Shown one piece after another: positions 55,312-64,000 of a stretch of 64,000 nt of DNA. The notes beneath the pieces are model-generated. The model saw only the letters and a program-made list of their open reading frames with translations, was not told where the DNA came from and ran no database searches. Position numbers and translations under genes: made by a program. The DNA is from Rothia mucilaginosa (GTDB lineage Bacteria; Actinomycetota; Actinomycetes; Actinomycetales; Micrococcaceae). Positions within the stretch are counted from its first letter, which is position 1; each line of letters starts with the position of its first letter. Location of the stretch: assembly GCF_001061665.1 (NCBI RefSeq), contig NZ_JVSP01000001.1:35349-99348 (forward strand), in the 5' to 3' direction.

Positions 55312-55515
55312 TTAGGCGTCTGCAACCTTACGGCCCTTGTACTCCAGGAACAGGGCGTTGCCTGCAGCGTCGGTTACAACCTTTGCCTGGTGGGGCAGGC
55401 TGTAGGTCACGCGACCGTTTTCAACGGTCTTAACCAGCTGGGGCACGGATGCCTTCCACTGGGAACGGCGTGCGCGGGTGTTAGCGCGGGACATCTTGCG
55501 CTTGGGAACAGCCAC
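55312..55515 (-). CDS. rpmF: Ribosomal protein bL32
   Basis: bL32 (67 residues), a 50S subunit protein near the peptidyl-transferase centre. [20 protein letters not shown] is the conserved start. No cysteine is present, so it is the zinc-independent form; in bacteria with two forms, zinc limitation switches between them. The position after the DUF177 gene and before rnc is the usual arrangement. A GAGATAGCTGTG sequence precedes the ATG. Confidence 0.97.
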   Translation of the reverse strand: MAVPKRKMSRANTRARRSQWKASVPQLVKTVENGRVTYSLPHQAKVVTDAAGNALFLEYKGRKVADA

Positions 55516-55545
55516 AGCTATCTCACAATCTCTAGTAACAACAAT

Positions 55546-56097
55546 TTAGTTTTCGGTATCTGCACCGAGCAGGCCCTGCAGGGCCGACCAGCGCGGATCC
55601 AACACCTCGTGATGATGCCCGGGGTCATCCTCCAGGCGCGCACCGCAATCGGCGCACAGACCCTGGCAGGTGTCCCTACAAACAGGCTGGAACGGCAGTT
55701 GAAGGATTACTGCGTCCCGCAGAGCCGGTTCAAGGTCGATGGAATCATCCTCAACGGCGTACTGCTCATCTACTTCGTCTTCGGGGCCGCCAGCCGGGGC
55801 CTTCTCAAAGACGAAAAGCTCTTGAATATTGGCCGACATCTCGTAATCAATCGGATCCAAGCAGAGGCTACACTCGCCGTGTACATCCACGACGACGGAG
55901 CCGGTAACTAGGATACCATCAACAACAGACTCCATACGAATATCGAGGTCAATATCCGAACCCTCTTCCACGCCGATGAGCGCGTTACCCAGGTCTGCCG
56001 GTGCGGGCACGACCTCGGTGAGGGTTTCCATGGTGCCGGGACGGTGCATCAGGTTAGTGACCGATACCACCAGCGGCGATGCGTCTGCACGTGAAAT
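55546..56097 (-). CDS. yceD: YceD/DUF177 zinc-binding protein, probable ATT start
   Basis: The DUF177/YceD family accompanies rpmF and has been linked to 23S rRNA or 50S assembly. Core features are HRPGTMETLTEVVPAPADLG, CSLC near 80 and the zinc-like CRDTCQGLCADCG at about 140-152. The region lacks an ATG or GTG where homologues begin, just before SPLVVS. The best signal is AAGGAG (56105-56110), seven bases before ATT at 56095-56097; translation from there gives 183 residues starting MSRADASPLV. An upstream ATG at 56136 would place this strong ribosome-binding site inside the gene. Confidence 0.85.
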   Translation of the reverse strand: MSRADASPLVVSVTNLMHRPGTMETLTEVVPAPADLGNALIGVEEGSDIDLDIRMESVVDGILVTGSVVVDVHGECSLCLDPIDYEMSANIQELFVFEKAPAGGPEDEVDEQYAVEDDSIDLEPALRDAVILQLPFQPVCRDTCQGLCADCGARLEDDPGHHHEVLDPRWSALQGLLGADTEN

Positions 56098-56378
56098 GGC
56101 GTTTCTCCTTACGAAATGTATAAACCAAAGTCCCATTTTAGGGGTGGTTCGCGCGGTTAATCAAGATTAAGGCTCTTTTAAATCCAATTAAGTGGCGCTC
56201 ACCTCTTAAATATCTCCTCAAGGAGGCGCCGCGCGGCGCTTAACCGGCCGGCCGGGAGGCTGCAGAGGCGGTTAAGTGCCCGGTCGGCGGTGCGGGAGCC
56301 GTACCGATGGGCATGTCGGCGGGCGTGTCGGACGGGTGCGCGCCCGGTGGTGTGTGCCTGGGTTGATTAGGCGTTTTT

Positions 56379-56855
56379 CTAGGCGTTTTTCAGCGCGCGG
56401 GCCACCGCCTCCGGCACGAAGGGGGTCACGTCACCGCCCAGCGAAGCCACCTCGCGAATAATGGTCGAGGACACCGCCCCGTAGCGGTCCTCACCCGCCA
56501 GGAACACGGTCTCCACGCGCGCCAGGTGACGATTCATGCTCGCCATGGGAGCCTCGTAGCTGTAGTCCGTGGCCGAGCGCAGGCCCTTGACCAGCACCTT
56601 TGCGCCGCGTTCGGCCGCGTACTCGGCCAGCAGCACGCCCGGCGGAATCGGTTCCACGCTCACGCCCTCAATGCCGAGCTCGCGCAGGGACTCTTCCACG
56701 AGCCGCACGCGCTCCTCGAGGGAGAAGCGGTACTTCTTGGCGCTGTTATGGGCCACGCCCACGATGACTTCATCGAAGAGCTCGGCGGCCCGGGCAATGA
56801 TTTCCAGGTGACCGTGGTGCACGGGGTCGAAGGATCCGGGGCACAGGGCAATCAT
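56379..56855 (-). CDS. coaD: Phosphopantetheine adenylyltransferase
   Basis: CoaD (158 residues) makes dephospho-CoA from 4'-phosphopantetheine and ATP. It has the T/HxGH nucleotidyltransferase motif in CPGSFDPVHHGHLEIIARA, the ribose segment VLVKGLRSATDYSYE and the ISSTIIREVASLGGDV-type end (here VSSTIIREVA). Length is normal. Its start overlaps the rsmD stop by four bases (ATGA), so the two are coupled. About 240 bases separate it from the DUF177 gene; no gene is supported in that gap. Confidence 0.97.
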   Translation of the reverse strand: MIALCPGSFDPVHHGHLEIIARAAELFDEVIVGVAHNSAKKYRFSLEERVRLVEESLRELGIEGVSVEPIPPGVLLAEYAAERGAKVLVKGLRSATDYSYEAPMASMNRHLARVETVFLAGEDRYGAVSSTIIREVASLGGDVTPFVPEAVARALKNA

Positions 56856-57508
56856 GCGGTAACCTCCGCGGTGTCGAAGTGGTGAGGGGTTGTTTCGTCG
56901 GCAGAGTCGTCGGCGGGATCGTCTCCGTCGGCCGGCTCTTCGGGCTCAACGTAGTAGAGCACCGTCTCGCCGTGCTGGCGGGTCGAGAAGCAGTGCAGCT
57001 CGCCGCCCCACTCGGGTTCCGCATCGCGCGAGGAGCGTTCCACCGCCACCACGGCACCCGGGGCGAGCTTGGGGGTCAGCGCCCGCATGAGCTCGCGCAC
57101 CTGCTCGTTCGGCATGGCGTAGGGCGGGTCAACGAACACCAGGTCCCACGGGCCCGATGCGGCCTGCACGTAGCTCAGCGCCTGAGACTGCTGCACGCGA
57201 GCCACAGAACCGGCAGCTTTGCCGCCCATCGCCTTCTGCACCGCCTCGACGTTGCGACGAATCACCGCAACCGCCTTCGGGTAGGTGTCCAGCAGGGTCA
57301 CGGAGGCGGCACCGCGAGAGAGCGCCTCGCATCCCAGCGCGCCGGAGCCACCAAAGGCATCCAGCACGCGGGCGCCGCGCAGCAGGTCGTAGCTCTCCAG
57401 CTTGGAGAAGAGGGATTCTTTCACCCGGTCCGTGGTGGGGCGTGTGTTGTCCCCCGGCACCGAGGCCAGGCGCACGCCTCCGGCGGCACCGGCAATAATG
57501 CGGCTCAT
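56852..57508 (-). CDS. rsmD: 16S rRNA (guanine966-N2)-methyltransferase
   Basis: RsmD (218 residues) methylates G966 of 16S rRNA, a class I methyltransferase. MSRIIAGAAGGVRLAS, NTRPTTDRVKESLFSKL, the SAM motif LDAFGGSGALGCEALSRGA and the catalytic motif DPPYAMP (the [ND]PPY form) are present. The C-terminal 30 residues are acidic (PADGDDPADDSADE) and probably a disordered tail. I start at 57508 (MSRII), preceded by AGAGGAGAGACCCT; the frame upstream is not family-like. It overlaps coaD by four bases. Confidence 0.95.
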   Translation of the reverse strand: MSRIIAGAAGGVRLASVPGDNTRPTTDRVKESLFSKLESYDLLRGARVLDAFGGSGALGCEALSRGAASVTLLDTYPKAVAVIRRNVEAVQKAMGGKAAGSVARVQQSQALSYVQAASGPWDLVFVDPPYAMPNEQVRELMRALTPKLAPGAVVAVERSSRDAEPEWGGELHCFSTRQHGETVLYYVEPEEPADGDDPADDSADETTPHHFDTAEVTA

Positions 57509-57627
57509 AGGGTCTCTCCTCTGAAGTAGTTGACTAACTAGGTAACGGCGGTGTGGTGCAGTTACGGTTTGGGCGGGCACGGTTTTAGCGAACAGTGGGC
57601 AGAGTGTGCTCCCCATTCCCCGAGCAC

Positions 57628-60600
57628 CTATCCCCTGCCGAGGAAGGCCTCGCGGTCAGCGTCCAGGGCACGGTCAATCGTGCGGGCCAGCGACGGGTGC
57701 TTAGCCAGCGTCGGGTCCTTCTCAACCACCGAGCGGGCGTCCTCTCGGGCCCTCTCGATAATGTCGGCATCGGCGAGCGCCCGCAGAAAGCGCAGGGTGC
57801 TCTTCGAACCGGACTGCGCAGCACCCAGAATATCACCCTCGCGGCGCTGGGCCAGGTCGATGCGTGAGAGCTCAAAGCCGTCCGTGGTGGAGGCGACCGC
57901 ATCCAGACGCTCGCGGGAGACACCGCCCTCCTCCTGGCGGGTGACCAGCAGGCAGGTGCCCGCGTAGCCGCCGCGGCCCACACGGCCGCGCAGCTGGTGC
58001 AGGCCCGAGATGCCGAAGCGGTCCGCGTCCATGATGATCATGAGCGTGGCGTTCGGGACGTTCACGCCCACCTCGATGACGGTGGTGCTGATGAGCAGGT
58101 CAATCTCGCCGCGCTCGAAGGCGGTCATGACGGCAGTCTTCTCCGCCGGATCCATGCGGCCGTGCAGGGTGCCGATGCGCACGCCGACGAGGGAATCCTC
58201 GGCGCTCAGGTAGGCGTGCATGGAGGCCACGGAGGTCAGCTGCACCTTGCCATCGCTGCTGGCCCGACCGCCCAGGCCGGGGGTGCCCGCAACGGTCGGG
58301 ACGGAGGCACCGAAGAACGCGGCACCCTCCTCCAGGCCGTCGCCGTCCTCCCCGATTTTGGGTACGACGACGTACACCTGGTGGCCCGCGTCGATTTCTT
58401 CCCGGGCGCGCTGCCACAGGCGGGAGGCCCAGGCGGGCTTCTCGGCGAGGGGCACCACGTGGGTCGAAATCTTCTGGCGGCCGGCGGGTAGGGTGTCCAG
58501 CACGGACACGTCCAGGTCGCCGAACACCGTCATGGCGACGGTGCGCGGAATGGGCGTCGCGGTCATGACCAGCCGGTGCGGCAGGGCGCCGTCGGGGCCG
58601 CGCAGGCCGTCGCGCTGCTCCACGCCGAAGCGGTGCTGCTCGTCCACGACGACCAGGCCCAGGTCGTTGAAGCGCACGTCATCGGAGAGCAGGGCGTGCG
58701 TGCCAATCACAATCTGCGCGGTGCCGTCGGCGAGCTCCTTCAGCACCTGGCGCTTGGCGCGGGTGCCCATGGAGGCGGTCAGCAGGCGCACGCGCACAGT
58801 CCCTTCGGGGATTCCTCCGGCAGAACCGTCAGAGTCCTCGGGCGCGGCCATGTCCCCCAGGATATCCAGCACCGAACGCAGGTGCTGCTCGGCGAGCACC
58901 TCGGTCGGGGCGAGCATCGCGGACTGGCCGCCCGCATCGGCCACCTGCAGCATGGCGCGCAGTGCCACCACGGTTTTGCCGGAACCCACATCACCCTGCA
59001 GCAGGCGGTTCATGGGCGATTCGCTCGCGAGGTCGGCGGAGATTTCCTCCCCCACCTTCCGCTGTCCCTCGGTCAGCTCGTAGGGCAGCACCTCGAGCAG
59101 GCGATCGGCCAGGCCGTCCTTGATGGGTGGCCGGGCCTGCGTGCGGTGCGCTGCTCGGGCCGAGTGCAGGCGCGCCAGGGCGCTCTGCAGCACGAAGGCC
59201 TCACGGTAGCGCATCTGCGCCTGGGCGGCACGCCACGTGTCCTCGGTGTCGGGGGTGTGCAGGGCGCGGTAGGTCCAGGCGAGGGAGGGCACCTTGCGGG
59301 CGCGACGAATCGCGTAGGGCACCGGGTCCTCGAGCTCCTTGAGTGGAACCTTCTCCAGCAGCTGCTCCATGTACCCGGCGATGCGGTCGGTGGGCAGCTT
59401 GGTGGGGGCCCGGTAGACGGGCACGGGGGCGGTGGCGGCCTCGTTCATCTCGGAGCCGGAGGCGTCCTTCGAGAGCAGGGCGTAGTGCGGGTTGGTGAGC
59501 GTGTACTCGCCGCGGTAGATGCCGACCTTACCGGAGAACATCATGGTTTCGCCCTCGCGAATTTCGCGGGCGGCGGTCCAGGCGTTGAAGAAGGAAAGCT
59601 TCATCTGCGCGCCGATGAGCGGCGTGGGTGCGGGCACGCCAAAGAGGCCGCCCTGCTCGGGACGGGTAAAGTCGTCCTGCCCGTAGGAGTCGGCGTAGCC
59701 CGTGTAGGATGCGGGCGCGGCGAGGGAGTCGATGCGCGGGTTGTGCTGGCCGGTTGCCTGCCAGCGCAGACCCAGCCCGGATGCCCCCCGGGAGGAGGTG
59801 CCCGGGGCGGAGGCGTTGGCGCGGCCGGGGGTCACGGACACGGTCCCGATGCCGCCGAAGCCGCTCTCCTCGTGCGCGGAGGAGTCGGCGAGCCGGTCGG
59901 TGATGGTCACCTCGGTGATTTTGCCGCGGCGGGCCGCCATGGTTCGGGTGCTCACGTGCACCACGCGCGCAATGATGGTGACGTCCTGCCCCTCAACGAG
60001 TTCGGCAAAGGAGCTGAGCTCGCCGCGCGGCAGGTACTTGCGCGGGAAGTATTCGAGCATCTGGCCGACCGTGGTGATTCCCAGGTGCGTGGCGATGGCC
60101 TTGGCGCTGGGGGCGGGCAGGTACTTTTTGAGGGGCGCGTTCTCGAGGCTGTCCTCGGCGGCGTAGCGCGCCAGGGCACGACTTTTGGCCTCCGCGGCAA
60201 CTGATGCGGAGGTCGATTTCTCAGCCGGGGCCTTCCGTTCAACCGCAGCTTTCCGTTCAGCCGGGGCCTTCTTCGCGGAGGCTTTCTGAGCTAGTTCTTT
60301 CTGCGCCGGTTTCTTTCGGGCGGGTGCCTTCCGTGCCGGCTTCTTCGGGGTAGATTCCTCCGGCTGATTCGTCTCCGGCTGAGCCGTCTGCCGGACGGCC
60401 AGCGCGATATCCACGAGCTCGTAGAGCGCATCGTCGGTCATGGCGTGCGCGGCGGGGCCCAGCGAATGTTTGAGCGCCCTGAGCGCCTTACGGTAGGGTG
60501 CGCTGGTTCGACGCGCGGCCCGTTCGCTCAGCTCCTCGCGGCTCGCCTCGCCGCGGGCGAAGGCGGCAAGGTCACGGACGGTCAGCTCGGCCGTGGTGCG

Positions 60601-60783
60601 TAGCTGTTCGTCGCTGAGGAGGGGCACCCCGCGTTCCCTCTTGTGAGGTTCGGCGAGCGCAACGGGTTCAGCCGTCTCGGCGAGTTCGGCTGGTTCGGTG
60701 GGCGCGGCAGGCTCAGCCCCGAAAAGGCCCAGGTCCAGGGCCTCCTGTTCGGGGCTGTGCTTTGGGGTGCGGCGCGGGCTCAT
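57628..60783 (-). CDS. recG: RecG, ATP-dependent DNA helicase with an extended basic N-terminus
   Basis: RecG (1051 residues) reverses stalled replication forks. The helicase core spans about 600-1000, with GDVGSGKT (Walker A), DEQHRFGVEQRD (DExH-type) and QLRGRVGRGG. It is about 300 residues longer than usual. The first 195 residues are an Ala-rich, charged extension ending in a Lys/Ala/Pro stretch (KKPARKAPARKKPAQ and similar), reminiscent of histone H1 tails; the wedge domain starts near LPAPSAKAIATHLGITTVGQ. A further insert lies near 330-420. The ATG overlaps the stop of the DAK-like gene (ATGA). Confidence 0.93.
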   Translation of the reverse strand: MSPRRTPKHSPEQEALDLGLFGAEPAAPTEPAELAETAEPVALAEPHKRERGVPLLSDEQLRTTAELTVRDLAAFARGEASREELSERAARRTSAPYRKALRALKHSLGPAAHAMTDDALYELVDIALAVRQTAQPETNQPEESTPKKPARKAPARKKPAQKELAQKASAKKAPAERKAAVERKAPAEKSTSASVAAEAKSRALARYAAEDSLENAPLKKYLPAPSAKAIATHLGITTVGQMLEYFPRKYLPRGELSSFAELVEGQDVTIIARVVHVSTRTMAARRGKITEVTITDRLADSSAHEESGFGGIGTVSVTPGRANASAPGTSSRGASGLGLRWQATGQHNPRIDSLAAPASYTGYADSYGQDDFTRPEQGGLFGVPAPTPLIGAQMKLSFFNAWTAAREIREGETMMFSGKVGIYRGEYTLTNPHYALLSKDASGSEMNEAATAPVPVYRAPTKLPTDRIAGYMEQLLEKVPLKELEDPVPYAIRRARKVPSLAWTYRALHTPDTEDTWRAAQAQMRYREAFVLQSALARLHSARAAHRTQARPPIKDGLADRLLEVLPYELTEGQRKVGEEISADLASESPMNRLLQGDVGSGKTVVALRAMLQVADAGGQSAMLAPTEVLAEQHLRSVLDILGDMAAPEDSDGSAGGIPEGTVRVRLLTASMGTRAKRQVLKELADGTAQIVIGTHALLSDDVRFNDLGLVVVDEQHRFGVEQRDGLRGPDGALPHRLVMTATPIPRTVAMTVFGDLDVSVLDTLPAGRQKISTHVVPLAEKPAWASRLWQRAREEIDAGHQVYVVVPKIGEDGDGLEEGAAFFGASVPTVAGTPGLGGRASSDGKVQLTSVASMHAYLSAEDSLVGVRIGTLHGRMDPAEKTAVMTAFERGEIDLLISTTVIEVGVNVPNATLMIIMDADRFGISGLHQLRGRVGRGGYAGTCLLVTRQEEGGVSRERLDAVASTTDGFELSRIDLAQRREGDILGAAQSGSKSTLRFLRALADADIIERAREDARSVVEKDPTLAKHPSLARTIDRALDADREAFLGRG

Positions 60784-62198
60784 CCGCAGCCCTCCGCGTG
60801 GTGCCCGTCCGCGAGCGAGGAGATGCGCTCGTCCGACCACTCCCCGTATGAGGTCACGAGTCGGCGGGCTGGTTCCACCTCGGGAACGTGCACGTGCACG
60901 GCCCAGAGGCCTGCGGCCATATCCAGCGGGGTGATGAGCAGGCTATCGCCCATACCCTCCAGCTCGAGACGCAGCTGAGCCATCGCGAGGGGTTCGCAGC
61001 GCAGGGTACCCATGAGCTCCCAGCCGCTCTCCCCCTCCTCTGCGGGAGTCTTCGCGCCCGGGGCGGGAGCAACCTGTGCGGGTGCCGTGGAGGCGGGGGT
61101 CAGCATGCTCCGGACCTCCTCCTCGCTCAGGGTTGCGCCCTCCCACCTCGGGTTGGCGTGCACGACGGCCAGGTAGAAGCCGAGAGCGCCGGCGTCCACG
61201 CTTCCGGCCAGGTGCGGTGCGGGCGGATGCTCGGCGGTGCGTTCCAGGGCCCTCAGCATGGCGGCGCGGCGGGCGCGGTTCAGAGGGGTTTCTGTACCCT
61301 CGGCATCCTCCGCCTTGGCACCATCCGCCCCGCTAGCTTCGGGCTCGCCAGCTTCGGGTTCATCAGCGCCGTGCGCGGGTTTCTCGGGGGTGTCCTCCCC
61401 CTCGGGGTAGTACAGCCCCAGGCTGGCCAGCTCCACCATGACGGAAAGCATCGTGGAGGGCACCATCTGCTCCCCCACGCTCGCGCGCACGCGCTCGGCG
61501 GCGCAGGCCATGGCGCGGGCCTCGGCCACCGCGTAGTCAAAACCGCGGGGCGCCTCGAGGTCTCCGCTTCCCGAAGCGGCCGCGTGAGCCGCGCGCACCC
61601 GCTCCTCATCTCGGGCGAGGGCGCTCAGCAGGGGCAGTTCCTCAGCCTCCGGACCCAGCTCCTGAGCAAGGTTGCCGGGCAGGCCCCAGTAGCTGCGCAC
61701 GGCTTCCAAGCCCCAGGCGCAAAGTAGCGTTCCGGAGTTGCCGCGGGCCATCCGCGAAGCGCTCACGATGGCGCGCTCGTAGATTCCGCCCAGGCGCACC
61801 CACAGGTGGGCCAGCCCGGGCACGTCTTCACGATCCGCGGGGTCCTCGAAGAGGAGTTCCTCCATGCCCCGGTCGAATTCCTCGGTGAGCGTGCGCAGAG
61901 TGTGGGCCAGGTTCGACCCGGTGTCGTGGTCGGGCACGGGAAAGCCGTTGAGCTCGTTGAGAGGCTCACGGTAGTGGTCCACCACCGCGCGGGCGCTCGC
62001 GGACCAGGCGATGCCGAACCTGTAGGCTCGCATGCAGGCCCGGCGGTACACCTCGCGGGCCTCGCGCCGGGAGGCGTTGAGCTCGGGGCCGGTCGGCGCA
62101 GAAGCGCTATTCGACCCCTCGGAACGATCCTCGGGACGGGCATCACCGCGGGTTCCGGCGGGCCGGGTGCCCCGCGAGTCTTCACGTTCTGTCCTCAT
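60780..62198 (-). CDS. DAK2-domain protein, FakA-like
   Basis: A 472-residue protein with a DAK2/FakA-type kinase domain at about 45-265: NELNGFPVPDHDTGSNLAHTL contains the paired Asp metal site, and ARGNSGTLLCAWGLEAV follows later. FakA phosphorylates fatty acids bound to FakB proteins; the protein upstream of recG in actinobacteria is often of this type. The usual GDTGTN is DHDTGSN here. The C-terminal region (about 370-472) resembles the FakA C-terminal domain. A long Pro/Glu/Ala-rich linker lies between. I use the ATG at 62198. No fakB is visible in the window. Confidence 0.8.
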   Translation of the reverse strand: MRTEREDSRGTRPAGTRGDARPEDRSEGSNSASAPTGPELNASRREAREVYRRACMRAYRFGIAWSASARAVVDHYREPLNELNGFPVPDHDTGSNLAHTLRTLTEEFDRGMEELLFEDPADREDVPGLAHLWVRLGGIYERAIVSASRMARGNSGTLLCAWGLEAVRSYWGLPGNLAQELGPEAEELPLLSALARDEERVRAAHAAASGSGDLEAPRGFDYAVAEARAMACAAERVRASVGEQMVPSTMLSVMVELASLGLYYPEGEDTPEKPAHGADEPEAGEPEASGADGAKAEDAEGTETPLNRARRAAMLRALERTAEHPPAPHLAGSVDAGALGFYLAVVHANPRWEGATLSEEEVRSMLTPASTAPAQVAPAPGAKTPAEEGESGWELMGTLRCEPLAMAQLRLELEGMGDSLLITPLDMAAGLWAVHVHVPEVEPARRLVTSYGEWSDERISSLADGHHAEGCG

Positions 62199-62426
62199 GC
62201 TCCCCTCCTGCGGTTCCGGTTTCTGGTGTTTCCGCGAGCCCACGCGCGCCAGGGCTGGCCCGCACCACGGCTAATTGCGGTAATTCGCAGGTCGGCGGGT
62301 GGGCGCAGTCTTCGCGCCCTTACCCCACCCCTGCTTCGTATTTCTATTCTAATAGAATTTTCGATTAAATGTACGGTATTTTCCGCGAAACCCAAGAGTC
62401 TAAGAACCCGCGGGTCCCGGCTCGCG

Positions 62427-63734
62427 CTAGGCCCCGTAGTGTTCCCAGCCCAGCTCGCTCAGGGGCGCGCCGTTCATGAGCACGGCACCGGCCGCGAGCG
62501 ACCCGCGATGCCCCGCACCGTAGTGCCCACCGGCCAGGGGATCCGCACTGTGGGCTCGGCCCGCGCGGTCCACGCGGCACGAGCCCAGGATCGTAAAGCC
62601 CTCGGGCACCTCCGCGGGGAAGGTCGCCAGCAAGCCGTGATCCTCTCCCCCGCCGAGCACGAAGGCCCTGGCCAGGGAGGCGGGACTCTCGGCCCCCTCG
62701 TTGTGTTCGACGATGGTCAGCAGCAGACGGGCCACGGGCAGCAGGGGCGCGGCAAGCGCATCCACGGCGGCCTCGTCCAGGTGAATCTGCACGCCGGATG
62801 CGCGGGCGATCCGGCCCGAATCCTTGACGAGCCCATCGGAAACGTCCAGCATGGCGTTCGCGCCCGCATCGCGCGCCGCCTCGCCCAGGGGCACCGGGCT
62901 GACCGGGCGCATCTGCGCATCAATGGCGCGTTCGCAGGCCTCGAGCATTTCGGCAGCTTCGGCGCTATTCAGGGTTCCGATGAGGTCCAAAAGCCCCTCG
63001 GACAGGGGAATTTCGGGGAGCGGATCGTGGGACAGCCCGCCGTTCGCGATGCCCTTCAGCAGCACCATGGCGGGGCGGGATAGCGGGTTGAGGAGCAGCC
63101 GCAACCCGGCGTCGGCCCAGCCGGTACGCCCGGCCAGCGCAAGCGTGTCACCCACCTGCGCGCCGGAGCGCAGCACGGGCCGGTCGGTGCGGCCCAGGGC
63201 GGTGACGGTTACCGAAATCTCGCCGGAGGCACCCATGTCGCCCCCGGCGATTGTGCAGTCTTCAGCTCCGCAGGCGCGCACGCCGTCCACGAGTCCCCGG
63301 GCGAAGTCCTCGACCCAGCCGTAGGGGGTTTCACCCGGCAGGCTCAGGGATGCGAAAAGGCTCACGGGCCGCGCGCCCATGGCGGCGACGTCGGCCAGGT
63401 TTTGCGTGGCCGATTTGCGGCCGACCTCGTACCCGCCGCTACGGGTTCCGTCGAAGCCCCCGAGCCAGGGGTCCATAAAGTCTTGGTTTTGCACGAGGGT
63501 ATCGGTGGTGACCACGGTCCGCTCGGTCGAGGGGGTCAGCACGGCGCAGTCGTCTCCGGGTCCCACCTCGAGCGCTTCGGTACGCCCCGATGCGCGGAGT
63601 GCATCGGTCACTCGTTCGTTATGCGCCTCGATAATGGGCATGAAGGCGCGCAGAACGCGGGACTCTCCCAGCTGCGCGAGAGGCGTCTCGCGCGTGGGAT
63701 GGTCCCGCGTTTCACTAGATGTTTGAGGATTCAC
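62427..63734 (-). CDS. thiL: Thiamine-monophosphate kinase
   Basis: ThiL (435 residues) phosphorylates thiamine monophosphate to the active diphosphate. Typical segments are VGPGDDCAVL, TDTLVQNQDF, GRKSATQNLADVAAMGARPV and CTIAGGDMGAS; the second domain has NAMLDVSDGLVKDSGRIA. It is about 100 residues longer than usual, with an insert around 235-290 and a longer C-terminal end. The only start I can place is a GTG at 63734; AAGGGT sits just before it, closer than ideal. It lies upstream of the DAK-like gene and recG in the same direction. Confidence 0.93.
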   Translation of the reverse strand: MNPQTSSETRDHPTRETPLAQLGESRVLRAFMPIIEAHNERVTDALRASGRTEALEVGPGDDCAVLTPSTERTVVTTDTLVQNQDFMDPWLGGFDGTRSGGYEVGRKSATQNLADVAAMGARPVSLFASLSLPGETPYGWVEDFARGLVDGVRACGAEDCTIAGGDMGASGEISVTVTALGRTDRPVLRSGAQVGDTLALAGRTGWADAGLRLLLNPLSRPAMVLLKGIANGGLSHDPLPEIPLSEGLLDLIGTLNSAEAAEMLEACERAIDAQMRPVSPVPLGEAARDAGANAMLDVSDGLVKDSGRIARASGVQIHLDEAAVDALAAPLLPVARLLLTIVEHNEGAESPASLARAFVLGGGEDHGLLATFPAEVPEGFTILGSCRVDRAGRAHSADPLAGGHYGAGHRGSLAAGAVLMNGAPLSELGWEHYGA

Positions 63735-63830
63735 ACCCTTAATTATCGCGTATTCTGCGCTACGCGTTAGCTCGCGGCCGCTTTTCTCACTAGGGAGAAT
63801 GACAGCCTGGTCTCTACCCGTTCGGGAGTC

Positions 63831-64000
63831 TTAGCTTCCCTGGCTGAAGTAGCGGATTGCCAGGGCAATCAGCACGATGCCGATGAGCGAGAAGAGAATC
63901 AGTGGCGCGATGCCGGACAGGCCCGAGTCGTCCGCGTCGGCATTCTTCACGGCCTGCTCCTGCGAGGCGTTCGCGCCGTCGGCCTTGGTCACGCTCTTGG
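63831..64000 (-). CDS. 3' end of a membrane-anchored protein (partial)
   Basis: Only the C-terminal 56 residues are inside the window. They read as a hydrophilic Ala/Asp/Lys stretch (TKADGANASQEQAVKNADAD), then a single transmembrane helix (IAPLILFSLIGIVLIALAI) and a short end RYFSQGS. The shape suggests an exported or surface domain with a C-terminal anchor, but the family cannot be told. It lies about 100 bases before the thiL start and is co-directional. Confidence 0.75.
   Translation of the reverse strand, partial: KSVTKADGANASQEQAVKNADADDSGLSGIAPLILFSLIGIVLIALAIRYFSQGS

Overview
This is a gene-dense, high-GC actinobacterial chromosome segment, most likely from the Micrococcaceae and probably Rothia (R. 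mucilaginosa-like). The evidence is the block tig-clpP1-clpP2-clpX with nei2, rpiB, a mycothiol-dependent DsbA-like oxidoreductase and pepN nearby (the arrangement known around Rv2457c-Rv2467 in Mycobacterium), the cysteine-free bL32, LGFP-repeat exoproteins and a Micrococcus-type OleBC fusion. The genus is inferred, not proven. I saw no insertion sequence, prophage, rRNA operon or CRISPR array.

Layout. 1-2.7 kb: a small unknown gene and an LssY_C-type membrane protein. 2.8-13.7 kb: the Clp protease and trigger factor block, tRNA-Pro and tRNA-Gly (followed by damaged copies of the tRNA-Gly 3' end), nei2, rpiB and pepN. 14-21.4 kb: an LGFP/SGNH exported hydrolase, a HAD phosphatase, an unknown cytosolic protein, TesB, an HdeD-like membrane protein, EttA and an MmcQ/YjbR protein. 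21.5-21.8 kb: an unannotated RNA gene on the minus strand with its own promoter and terminator. 22-30 kb: the rpsP-khpA-rimM-trmD translation cluster, a Nudix hydrolase, a 913-residue unknown acidic protein, ffh and tRNA-Leu. 30-37 kb: pyruvate kinase, a flavodoxin behind a nested hairpin leader, a GH25 lysozyme with an LGFP wall-binding region, a roughly 400-nt candidate large structured RNA and AdhP. 37.7-46.4 kb: a Tat-exported glycine-rich protein, trpB-trpA-lgt and smc.

46.6-53.3 kb is an accessory block lying between smc and mutM: oleA, an oleB-oleC fusion and oleD (head-to-head fatty-acid condensation to long-chain olefins), then a Panacea-domain antitoxin with a GNAT acetyltransferase, in visibly lower-GC DNA. 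53.5-63.7 kb is a long leftward housekeeping run: thiL, a DAK/FakA-like gene, recG, rsmD, coaD, DUF177/yceD, rpmF, rnc and mutM, several with overlapping or nearly touching ends. The window closes inside a gene whose product ends in a membrane anchor.

The most novel-looking signals are the two unassigned structured RNAs (about 35437-35843, and 21468-21799 on the minus strand), the Panacea-GNAT pair with its upstream palindrome, the tRNA-Gly fragments, and an apparent ATT start codon for the DUF177 gene.
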